This document shows positions 1 through 5,264 of a stretch of 5,471 bases of DNA, piece after piece. This DNA comes from an uncultured Streptomyces sp. (GTDB taxonomy: Bacteria > Actinomycetota > Actinomycetes > Streptomycetales > Streptomycetaceae). The translations under genes and the position numbers were made by a program. The DNA is taken from NCBI GenBank assembly GCA_946480485.1, contig CAMLJW010000367.1, positions 1-5,471 of the forward strand, in the 5' to 3' direction. The notes beneath the pieces are model-generated. The model saw nothing but the letters and a program-made list of their open reading frames with translations, was not told the origin of the DNA and did not search any database. Position 1 is the first letter of the stretch. Each line of letters opens with the position of its first letter.

Positions 1-491
1 CACTTCGTGATCGTCATCGTGGCCTGGCTCGTCGTTCTCGCCGCGATGGAAGTGCTGAACCGCTCCTTCGGCGGTGACTACTCGGACAACTTCTCGCTGC
101 CCGGCTCTCAGTCGCAGCAGGGCATGGATGTTCTCGAACGGCACGATCCGGCGGCCGGTGGCTACAGCAGCCAGATCGTGCTGCGTGACCAGGACAAGCC
201 GTTGACCTCGTCGGCCTCCCAGATGAATCAGACGGTCACCGGCCTTCAGAAACTGCGGCACGTGCTCTCGGTACAGAATCCACTGCCACCGCCGGGACAG
301 CAGCCCTCGGAACAGTCCCAGCAGCAGAACGTCGGTCCGCTCTCCGCCGACGCGATGACCGGCTACATCACCGTCCGCTTCGACGTGCAGCCGTCGACAC
401 TGGGCGACTCGTATCTGGACGGCGTGGATCGCTCCGTACAGCCGCTGCGGGCGGCCGGCGTCGACGTCGAGTACGGCGGTCCACTCGGTGA

Positions 492-534
492 ACTCGCCAA
501 AGGCCGAAGCCGGACGACCGGGTCAGCGAGTTGA
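492..534 (+). other. First frameshift in the MMPL gene (frame 1 to frame 3)
   Basis: Frame 1 reads GGPLGELAK and then the non-family sequence GRSRTTGSAS before a TGA at 532-534. Frame 3 opens after a TGA at 489-491 and carries the expected continuation RPKPDDRVSELIGFAV. The junction must therefore lie within 492-534. Adding one A to the AAA run at 499-501 restores GELAKRPKPDDRVSELIG, so a one-base loss in a short A run is the simplest reading. The site has no classical X-XXY-YYZ slippery heptamer in the zero frame. Confidence 0.85.
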
Positions 535-734
535 TCGGCTTCGCGGTGGCGATCGTCGTCCTCCTCGTGGGATTCGGCAGTGTCCTCGCCGCCGGCATCC
601 CGCTGCTGACCGCGTTGATCAGCGTCTTGGGAGGCCTGGCGTGCCTGGGACTGCTGGCAGCGGCCCTCACCTTCGCCACGGTGTCACCCACGCTGCTCAC
701 CATGATCGGACTGGGCGTCGGCATCGACTACGCG

Positions 735-760
735 CTGTTCCTGATCCGCGCCACCGGCAG
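735..760 (+). other. Second frameshift in the MMPL gene (frame 3 to frame 2)
   Basis: Frame 3 reads GVGIDYALFLI up to 746 and then loses family likeness (RATGRTSWTV) and stops at 849-851. Frame 2 from 749 gives RHRQNLLDGADPVRAAGR, the expected loop after TM4. Between ATC (744-746) and CGC (749-751) only two bases, CG, remain where a codon is expected. Adding an A (ACG, Thr) gives the usual ALFLITRHRQ. This is again a single missing base. Confidence 0.85.
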
Positions 761-1028
761 AACCTCCTGGACGGTGCCGATCCGGTACGGGCGGCGGGAC
801 GAGCCACTGCCACGAGCGGCCGGGCCGTACTCGTGTCCGGCTGCACGGTGATCATCGCACTCGCCGGGCTGACCGTCTCAGACGTCGGTTTCATCGCCAA
901 ACTGGGACTCGCCGCCGCCGTGACCGTCGTCACTGCGGTAATCGGTGCTCTGACGCTCGTCCCCGCTCTGCTCGGGCTCATCGGCGGCAGAATCGATCGC
1001 TACCATGTGCGCCGCCCGGTAGCGGAAG

Positions 1029-1052
1029 CGGCGGCGGGAGCGGCGGCGGGAG
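1029..1052 (+). repeat. Two perfect tandem copies of a 12-bp unit in the MMPL linker
   Basis: The unit CGGCGGCGGGAG occurs at 1029-1040 and again at 1041-1052, in frame with the MMPL reading frame. It encodes an Ala-Ala-Ala-Gly-like low-complexity stretch in the cytoplasmic linker between the two transmembrane halves, before GTWHRYAQRVERRPWW. It is probably a slippage product in a tolerant linker; the 12-bp period keeps the frame. Confidence 0.8.
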
Positions 1053-2246
1053 CGGGCGCACCCGCCCAGGGCACGTGGCACCGCTACGCCCAGCGCGTCG
1101 AGCGGCGTCCTTGGTGGTTCGTGGCCGGCGGGGCCGCCGTGGTGTTCGTGCTGGCCATCCCGGTGTTCTCCATCCAACTCGGCCACATCGGCGACGGCGC
1201 CGACCCGAAGTCGTTTACGGACCGACGGGCCTACGACATCATGGCGGAGGCCTTCGGCCCCGGTTCCAACGGCCCGTTGACTGTCGTCATCGACCAGAGC
1301 CGGGTGCCGTCCGACCAGCGCTCCGCTCTGGCGTCCCAGGCGCAGAAGGCACTCACCGATGTTCCCGGTGCGGCCACGACGACTGCGCTGACATCCACCG
1401 AGGACGAAGACGTGCTGGTCGGCACGGTCTTCCCCCAACAGGCCCCGCAGAGCGCGGTCACCACCGATCTCACGAACCGCCTGGTGGACGAGACCCTGCC
1501 CGAGGCCGTGTCCGGAACCGGCGCCCAGGGTTACGTCACGGGGACGACCGCAGCCCAGGTCGACTTCCGTGACATCGTCGCCGACCGCCTGCCGCTGATC
1601 ATCGGTGTGGTGGTCGCGCTGGCCTTCCTCATCATCCTGATCGTCTTCCGCGGTGTGCTGGTCGCGGTCAAGGCTGCCGTCCTCAATGTCGTGTCGATCG
1701 CAGCCTCGTACGGCGTCGTCGTCGCCGTCTTCCAGTGGGGGTGGGGCGGTCCCGCCCTGGGCGTGTCGGGGAAGGTGCCGATCGAGAGCTATGTGCCGAT
1801 GATGATGTTCGCCATCATCTTCGGCCTGAGCATGGACTACGAGATCTTCCTGCCGTCGCGGGTCCGTGAGGCCTGGCTCCGTACCGGGGACGCGAAGGCG
1901 AGTGTGGCGCACGCCCTGGAGATCACCGCGCGCGTCATCACGTGCGCCGCCCTGATCATGGTGAGCGTCTTCGCCGCGTTCATCGTCAGCGACAACATCG
2001 TGGTCAAGATGCTCGGCCTCGGGCTGGCCGTGAGCGTACTGATCGACGCAACCGTCGTACGCCTGCTCCTGGTTCCGGCGGTGATGACGCTGCTGGGACG
2101 ACACGCCTGGTGGACCCCGCGCCGACTGGACCGGATCCTGCCGCACATCGACCCGGAGGGAGAGCACGACGAAACCCCCGACGACCGCACTCCACCGCCG
2201 ACTCGCGTTTCGGGCAGTAGCAGGTGAGGTCCGTGCGGTACGCGGG

Positions 2247-2266
2247 GCGGCGACCGGCGTCGCCGC
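2247..2266 (+). terminator. Hairpin 20 nt after the MMPL stop, likely terminator
   Basis: GCGGCGAC (2247-2254) pairs perfectly with GTCGCCGC (2259-2266) around the 4-base loop CGGC. It begins 20 nt after the TGA at 2225-2227. No T tract follows, which is common for terminators in high-GC actinobacteria. Position and perfect 8-bp stem support termination of the MMPL transcript; no test of function is possible here. Confidence 0.5.
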
Positions 2267-2323
2267 GTGCCTGAGCCGCCTGCCGCCTGCCGCGTGCCGT
2301 GAAGAGGAAGGCGTCAGGCGTGG

Positions 2324-2355
2324 GGCGGGTGAGCGTCTGTGGTCGCTCACCCGCC
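2324..2355. terminator. Perfect 12-bp inverted repeat, bidirectional terminator or operator
   Basis: GGCGGGTGAGCG (2324-2335) is followed by an 8-base loop (TCTGTGGT) and its exact reverse complement CGCTCACCCGCC (2344-2355). This is the longest perfect palindrome found in the window. It lies about 100 nt after the MMPL stop and 187 nt before the MFS start codon. No T tract follows on either strand. A T-less terminator insulating the two transporter genes is the simplest reading; a binding site for a regulator of the MFS gene is an alternative. Confidence 0.45.
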
Positions 2356-2545
2356 GGGGTCGGCCTCGCAGTCGGGACGAGCGGGCGAGTCGGTGGAGCA
2401 CGACGGTTTCGCCGTGCTGCCCGACGTTGATCGAGTGGTGACGCCCACGGCGCGGGCGTACCGTCGAACGGTGACACAGCAGGGGACGGAGGTGTTCACT
2501 GCCTTCTCCCGAGGGTTCGACCCCCGAGAGTGCGACACGCCATGA
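2339..2545 (+). CDS. Possible short upstream (leader) ORF overlapping the MFS start
   Basis: A frame open from about 2339 ends with TGA at 2543-2545, overlapping the MFS start codon as ATGA, the arrangement typical of translational coupling. Possible GTG starts lie at 2339, 2435, 2438, 2471 and 2492, giving products of 68 down to 17 residues; the last ends FSRGFDPRECDTP. None has a convincing ribosome binding site at the right distance: the GGAGG at 2488-2492 runs into the GTG at 2492. Third-position G/C is about 80 percent, but another frame of the same stretch is equally high, so composition does not help. No family is recognised. It could equally be a chance open frame in GC-rich spacer DNA. 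Confidence 0.2.
   Translation: MVAHPPGSASQSGRAGESVEHDGFAVLPDVDRVVTPTARAYRRTVTQQGTEVFTAFSRGFDPRECDTP
2506..2530 (+). promoter_or_regulatory. Imperfect hairpin covering the MFS ribosome binding site
   Basis: Bases 2506-2516 can pair with 2520-2530 around the triloop TCG with two mismatches (A2512-C2524 and C2509-A2527). The 3' arm contains GAGAG (2526-2530), the only plausible Shine-Dalgarno sequence for the ATG at 2542 (11 nt spacing, rather long). If it forms, the structure would hide the ribosome binding site and could reduce or regulate translation of the pump. This rests on pairing by eye only. Confidence 0.25.
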
Positions 2546-4092
2546 GTAGCCCGCAGCCGTCCTCCGCACCGCAGAGCACCGCCCGGGAACCCGGCGGTGG
2601 CGGAAACGCTATGGCGCTTCTGGTCATCGCGTCGTGCCAGCTCATGGTGGTCCTGGACATCACCATCGTGAACATCGCGCTGCCGCACATCCAGCGCTCC
2701 CTGGAGTTCTCCACCACCAGCCTGTCCTGGGTGGTCAACGCGTACACGCTCGCCTTCGGTGGTCTGCTGCTGCTCGGCGGACGGGCCGGCGACATCCTGG
2801 GCAGGCGGCGCGTCTTCGTCTTCGGGGTACTGCTCTTCGTGTTCGCATCCCTGCTCGGGGGGCTCGCCCAGAACTCCGGCCAACTCCTCGCCGCACGCGC
2901 CTTCCAGGGTGTCGGCGGCGCCATCGCGTCACCGACGGCCCTGTCGCTGATCAGCACGACCTTCCGCGAGGGACCGGAGCGCAACCGGGCCTTCGGGGTC
3001 TTCGCCGCCGTCTCGGCGGGTGGCGGTGCGATCGGGCTGCTCGCGGGCGGGATCATCGTCGAGTGGCTGAACTGGCGGTGGGTGCTTTTCGTCAACGTTC
3101 CGATCGGGCTGCTCATCGCCCTCGCCACGCCCCGTTGGATCAAGGAGTCCGAACGCCGCCCGGGCCGCTTCGACTTCACCGGAGCGCTGACCTCCACCGT
3201 GGGCATGGTGTTGCTGGTGTACGGATTCATCAGGGCCGCGCAGGACGGCTGGCGGGACCGGCTCACGCTGGCCTCGTTCGCGGCGGCCGTCGTCTGCCTC
3301 GGGGCGTTCCTCCTGGTCGAGAGGGGTTCCAGGCAGCCGATCACGCCGCTGCACATGTTCGCCGACCGTAACCGCGCGGGCACCTATGGAATGATGCTCA
3401 GCCTCGCCGCCGCGATCTTCGGTATGTTCTTCTTCCTCACGCTCTTCGTACAGAACGTGCTGGACTTCAGCCCGCTGCAGGCAGGGCTCGCCTTCCTGCC
3501 GGTCAGCGTGGTCATCGCAATCGGCGCCGGGCTGGCCTCGCGGTTCCTGCCCACGTACGGTCCCAAGCCCTTCATGGTGGTGGGCGCGATCCTGGCGGCG
3601 GCGGGCCTGGCCTGGCTGACCCTGACCGATGTCCACTCCACCTACGCGGGCAGCATTTTGGGCCCCATACTCGTCTTCGGCCTGGGCATGGGCATGGAGT
3701 TCGTCTCGCTCACGCTGATGGCGCTCTCCAACGTCCCCGTCCAGGAGACCGGCGCGGGCTCCGGACTCCTCAACGCCACCCAGCAGGTCGGTGGTGCGCT
3801 GGGGCTGTCCATCCTGGTCACGATGTTCGGTACGGCCAGCACCAACGAGGCGGAGAGACAAATTCCTCGTTTTCTGGCGCGGGCGACCCCGGCAGAGCGG
3901 CTGCGGTTCGAACGCACCAGGGACCTCCCCCGGCCCTGGGCCGACGAGGTCCTCACCTCCGGGATCTCGGCCGCCCTTGTCATGGCGGCGATCTTCGCTC
4001 TGGTCGCTGCGCTCATCGCCGTCCTGGTCATCCAGGTCCGCCCCTCCGACCTGGAACGCCTCAGGGGCGGGACGGGCCCCGGCCCTGTCTGA
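2542..4092 (+). CDS. MFS drug:proton antiporter, DHA2 (EmrB/QacA) family, 14 TM
   Basis: Predicted inner-membrane efflux pump of 516 residues exchanging protons for drugs or other hydrophobic compounds. Motif D1 (LDITIVNIALP, residues 38-48) lies in TM1, with the Asp39 typical of 14-helix pumps. Motif A is GGRAGDILGRRR (79-90), between TM2 and TM3. RAFQGVGGA (119-127) follows in TM4, and the motif C region SAGGGAIGLLAGG (158-170) in TM5, where the usual GP is GL, a variant I recall in actinobacterial members. WRWVLFVNVPIG (178-189) and SGLLNATQQVGGALG (407-421) are family hallmarks. A polar loop at about 431-470 precedes the last helix. The ATG at 2542 is preferred over the in-frame GTG at 2530, because GAGAG at 2526-2530 precedes it and the GTG has no near ribosome binding site. 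It follows the MMPL gene by 314 nt, beyond two hairpins, so it is probably transcribed separately. The substrate is unknown. Confidence 0.93.
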   Translation: MSSPQPSSAPQSTAREPGGGGNAMALLVIASCQLMVVLDITIVNIALPHIQRSLEFSTTSLSWVVNAYTLAFGGLLLLGGRAGDILGRRRVFVFGVLLFVFASLLGGLAQNSGQLLAARAFQGVGGAIASPTALSLISTTFREGPERNRAFGVFAAVSAGGGAIGLLAGGIIVEWLNWRWVLFVNVPIGLLIALATPRWIKESERRPGRFDFTGALTSTVGMVLLVYGFIRAAQDGWRDRLTLASFAAAVVCLGAFLLVERGSRQPITPLHMFADRNRAGTYGMMLSLAAAIFGMFFFLTLFVQNVLDFSPLQAGLAFLPVSVVIAIGAGLASRFLPTYGPKPFMVVGAILAAAGLAWLTLTDVHSTYAGSILGPILVFGLGMGMEFVSLTLMALSNVPVQETGAGSGLLNATQQVGGALGLSILVTMFGTASTNEAERQIPRFLARATPAERLRFERTRDLPRPWADEVLTSGISAALVMAAIFALVAALIAVLVIQVRPSDLERLRGGTGPGPV

Positions 4093-4111
4093 GACCGAGC
4101 AGCTCGGCCGG

Positions 4112-4128
4112 CGCCGGGCTGCCCGGTG
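4112..4128 (+). terminator. Hairpin just after the MFS stop, likely terminator
   Basis: CGCCGGG (4112-4118) pairs with CCCGGTG (4122-4128) around the triloop CTG, with one G-T wobble. It starts 20 nt after the MFS stop codon and has no T tract. A further perfect 6-bp inverted repeat, GATCCA-AGC-TGGATC, follows at 4144-4158 and may add to termination. The position fits a GC-rich actinobacterial terminator. Confidence 0.5.
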
Positions 4129-4140
4129 GCGGGGTGAAGG

Positions 4141-4380
4141 TGCGATCCAAGCTGGATCAGCGGGCAGCAACCGCAGGTGACAGGCCCGGCGTGGCGTGAG
4201 CCGGGGACAGAGCCTTGCGCCGGTCGCGGGCGCCACCGGGCGGCGGGCCAGGACGGTGGAGCCGCGCTGCCCGTCGGGGCGGCGCACCACCTCGACCGTG
4301 ACGCCGCGGCGGGCGAACGCCTCGGCCGGCGCCTGGCCCTGGTGGGCCAGGGATTCGGCGTAGTCGGGTGGCGTCCGATG
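4141..4380 (-). pseudogene. Degenerate C-terminal relic resembling an IS5-family transposase
   Basis: Read on the minus strand from 4380 down to 4141, the frame gives DYAESLAHQ, then GVTVEVVRRPDGQRG and STVLARR (to about 4240). This matches the pattern I know from IS5-family (IS427-like) transposases: a GYxxxLV segment, LTVEIVxRxD, GFxVLPRRWVVERT, and later a RDYExLPA segment. Here RRWVVERT has become RRPVAPAT, removing the Trp-Val-Val-Glu stretch that I understand holds the catalytic Glu. The following residues (ACHLRLLPADPAWIA) only faintly echo the family. Upstream on the same strand (above about 4390) the likeness disappears after an in-frame stop, so the N-terminal two thirds are absent. 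No terminal inverted repeats or target duplication were seen. It is non-functional if the assignment is right; chance resemblance in GC-rich antisense DNA is the alternative. Confidence 0.55.
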
Positions 4381-4439
4381 TGCGCTCAAGCGAGGTCGAC
4401 TTCGACAAGATCAAGACGGTTCGCGCGAACGCCATGCCA

Positions 4440-4463
4440 CGGGAGGGTCGCGGCGGCCTCCCG
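4440..4463. terminator. 7-bp GC-rich hairpin between IS relic and DUF2975 promoter
   Basis: CGGGAGG (4440-4446) pairs perfectly with CCTCCCG (4457-4463) around a 10-base loop. It lies about 40 nt upstream of the -35 box of the next operon and could block read-through from upstream. No T tract follows, so a terminator role is only suggested by position. Confidence 0.3.
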
Positions 4464-4502
4464 CCACGGTGCGAAACCGCCGCCCACCCTCCGTCCCAGC
4501 CC

Positions 4503-4531
4503 TTGCTTCACCTATCGACATTCGATAGCTT
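4503..4531 (+). promoter_or_regulatory. Predicted promoter of the DUF2975-HTH operon
   Basis: TTGCTT (4503-4508) as -35 and TAGCTT (4526-4531) as -10 are separated by exactly 17 bases and resemble the housekeeping-sigma consensus (TTGaca, TAnnnT). Transcription would start near 4537-4540, leaving a leader of about 20 nt before the ATG at 4561. The palindrome at 4512-4528 fills most of the spacer and overlaps the -10 box, so a protein bound there should block RNA polymerase. Confidence 0.55.
4512..4528. promoter_or_regulatory. Operator-like palindrome O1 in the promoter spacer
   Basis: CTATCGA (4512-4518), CAT, TCGATAG (4522-4528) is a perfect 7-bp inverted repeat with a 3-base centre. It stands out as AT-richer than its surroundings. 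Its core ATCG-N5-CGAT (4514-4526) recurs 21 bp downstream. It is the natural candidate for the binding site of the HTH protein encoded by the second gene of the operon. Confidence 0.6.
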
Positions 4532-4533
4532 CT

Positions 4534-4548
4534 CATCGTAACTCGATG
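4534..4548. promoter_or_regulatory. Second operator-like palindrome O2 near the transcription start
   Basis: CATCG (4534-4538), TAACT, CGATG (4544-4548) is a 5-bp inverted repeat with the same ATCG-N5-CGAT core (4535-4547) as the site upstream. It covers the predicted transcription start and abuts the ribosome binding site GGAAAG (4548-4553). Alone it would be weak; the shared core and the exact 21-bp offset make it credible. Confidence 0.45.
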
Positions 4549-4560
4549 GAAAGTTGGGCC

Positions 4561-5046
4561 ATGGGAAAGCTGACCGTGGGTGCGCTGCGCGCCGTGCTGG
4601 TGGTGGTGCTCGCCGGCACCGTGTTCGTACAGGCATTGATGGTGTGGGCATTGGCAACCGACCCGGAGGACGGTTCGCTCCCGCTGACCCCGCTGCGCGT
4701 GGTCACGATCCTGGGCATGGTGTCGGTCCAGGTCGCCCTGGTCTGCATAGGGCGACTGGTGACGATGGTGCGACGTGGAACCGTGTTCTCCCACGCCGCC
4801 TTCCGGTACGTGGACGTCGTGATCGGCGCGATCGTGGCGGCTGCCCTCGTGTGGTTCACGGTCACGGTCCTCAATGCGCCGGGCCAGCGGGCCGACCCGG
4901 GCGTCACCGTCATCATGGGCGGGGTTGGCGTGGCCATCCTGGGGGTCGCGCTCATCGTGCTCGTGCTGCGCATGCTGCTCGCCCAGGCCGTCGCGCGCGA
5001 CGTCGAAGCGGCGCAGATGCAGGCCGAGTTGGACGAGGTGATCTGA
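4561..5046 (+). CDS. DUF2975 four-helix membrane protein
   Basis: 161-residue integral membrane protein with four predicted helices, at about residues 7-30, 46-66, 83-104 and 115-138. The positive-inside rule puts both ends in the cytoplasm: the N-terminus (MGKLTVGALR) and the 2-3 loop (RLVTMVRRGTVFSHAAFR) are basic, while the first outer loop (TDPEDGSLPL) is acidic. The charged tail after TM4 (about 139-161, AVARDVEAAQMQAELDEVI) looks like an amphipathic helix. Length, topology and partner match the DUF2975 family, whose function is unknown. The ATG at 4561 is chosen over the in-frame ATG at 4546 because GGAAAG (4548-4553) sits 7 nt upstream and MGKLTV is the start I recall for relatives. 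Its TGA overlaps the next gene's ATG. I infer, without direct proof, a sensor or sequestering role for the HTH partner. Confidence 0.88.
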   Translation: MGKLTVGALRAVLVVVLAGTVFVQALMVWALATDPEDGSLPLTPLRVVTILGMVSVQVALVCIGRLVTMVRRGTVFSHAAFRYVDVVIGAIVAAALVWFTVTVLNAPGQRADPGVTVIMGGVGVAILGVALIVLVLRMLLAQAVARDVEAAQMQAELDEVI

Positions 5047-5264
5047 TGCCGATCGCCGTCGACATCGACGTGATGCTGGCCAGGCGGAAGATGTCCGTGG
5101 GCGAGCTCGCGGACCGCGTAGGGATCACGCCCGCCAACCTGGCGGTACTCAAGAACGGCCGCGCCAAGGCGGTGCGCTTCACGACGCTCGCCGCGCTCTG
5201 CCAGGTGCTCGACTGCCAGCCGGGCGACTTGCTGCGCTGGGAGGCCGGGGATGCCGCGGACTGA
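5046..5264 (+). CDS. Small Xre/Cro-C1-type helix-turn-helix regulator (YozG-like, HTH_26 type)
   Basis: 72-residue protein that is almost entirely one DNA-binding domain. After a short N-terminal strand (MPIAVDIDVML) come helix 1 (about 8-15), helix 2 (VGELADRVG, 18-26), the putative recognition helix 3 (TPANLAVLKNGR, 28-39) and helices 4-5 (FTTLAALCQVLDCQPGDLL, 45-63). The NLxxLKNGRAKxxRFxTLxxLCxxLxCxPGDLL pattern is characteristic of the small HTH_26 regulators paired with DUF2975 proteins, as with YozG beside YoaS in Bacillus subtilis. There is no separate sensor domain. The ATG at 5046 shares its A with the upstream TGA (TGATG), and GAGG at 5035-5038 lies 7 nt before it, so translation is probably coupled. 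It most likely represses its own operon through the palindromes at 4512-4548; that link is inference. Confidence 0.9.
   Translation: MPIAVDIDVMLARRKMSVGELADRVGITPANLAVLKNGRAKAVRFTTLAALCQVLDCQPGDLLRWEAGDAAD

Larger units (their letters stand above)
1..2227 (+). pseudogene. MMPL-family (RND superfamily) transporter, 5'-truncated by the window and split by two frameshifts
   Basis: Proton-driven inner-membrane exporter of the MmpL/ActII-ORF3 type; the family exports lipids, pigments, siderophores or antibiotics, and the substrate here cannot be read. Coding starts in frame at base 1 (first helix VIVIVAWLVVLAAM) and continues through the first extracytoplasmic porter loop to GGPLGELA at about 479-498. 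The frame then changes: 501-746 encodes SELIGFAVAIVVLLVGFGSV and the TM4 motif GLGVGIDYALFLI (Asp 726-728, Tyr 729-731). It changes again: 749-2224 encodes RHRQNLLDGADPVRAAGR, TM5-6, the second porter loop (GDGADPKSFTDRRAYDIM) and TM7-12 with FGLSMDYEIFL (Asp 1835-1837, Tyr 1838-1840). The two Asp-Tyr pairs are the family's proton-relay residues. Restoring one base at each break gives about 742 residues, a usual length. The true start probably lies some 10-20 codons upstream of the window. The tail (WWTPRRLDRILPHIDPEG) is typical. The family call is certain; real pseudogene versus sequencing error is open. Confidence 0.85.

Noticed and set aside
499..503. Programmed frameshifting in the MMPL gene
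   Set aside because: No classical slippery heptamer is present, and a second independent break at about 747 in the same direction makes mutation or sequencing error far more likely.
2460..2472. Short palindrome ACCGT-CGA-ACGGT with a TACCGT -10-like box as the MFS promoter/operator
   Set aside because: Five-base half-sites are expected by chance in GC-rich spacer DNA and no believable -35 box lies at the right distance.
2511..2525. GAGGGTTCGACCCCC resembles the T-arm of a tRNA
   Set aside because: Only 3 of the 5 T-stem pairs form and no acceptor, D or anticodon arms can be folded around it; it is better read as part of the hairpin before the MFS gene.
878..2569. Very long open frame on the minus strand across the MMPL gene
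   Set aside because: It is rich in His, Asp and Arg, matches no family I recognise, and lies antisense to a clearly conserved transporter; it is a typical shadow in high-GC DNA.
2929..4389. Long minus-strand frame across the MFS gene
   Set aside because: The part opposite the MFS gene has shadow composition; only its first portion (4141-4380) shows a family-like pattern, and that is reported separately as a relic.
4177..4560. Long in-frame N-terminal extension of the DUF2975 gene
   Set aside because: The frame is open by GC bias only. The translation is Arg/Gly/Ala-rich without family likeness, it runs antisense to the IS-like relic, and the ATG at 4561 has a good ribosome binding site and the expected N-terminus.
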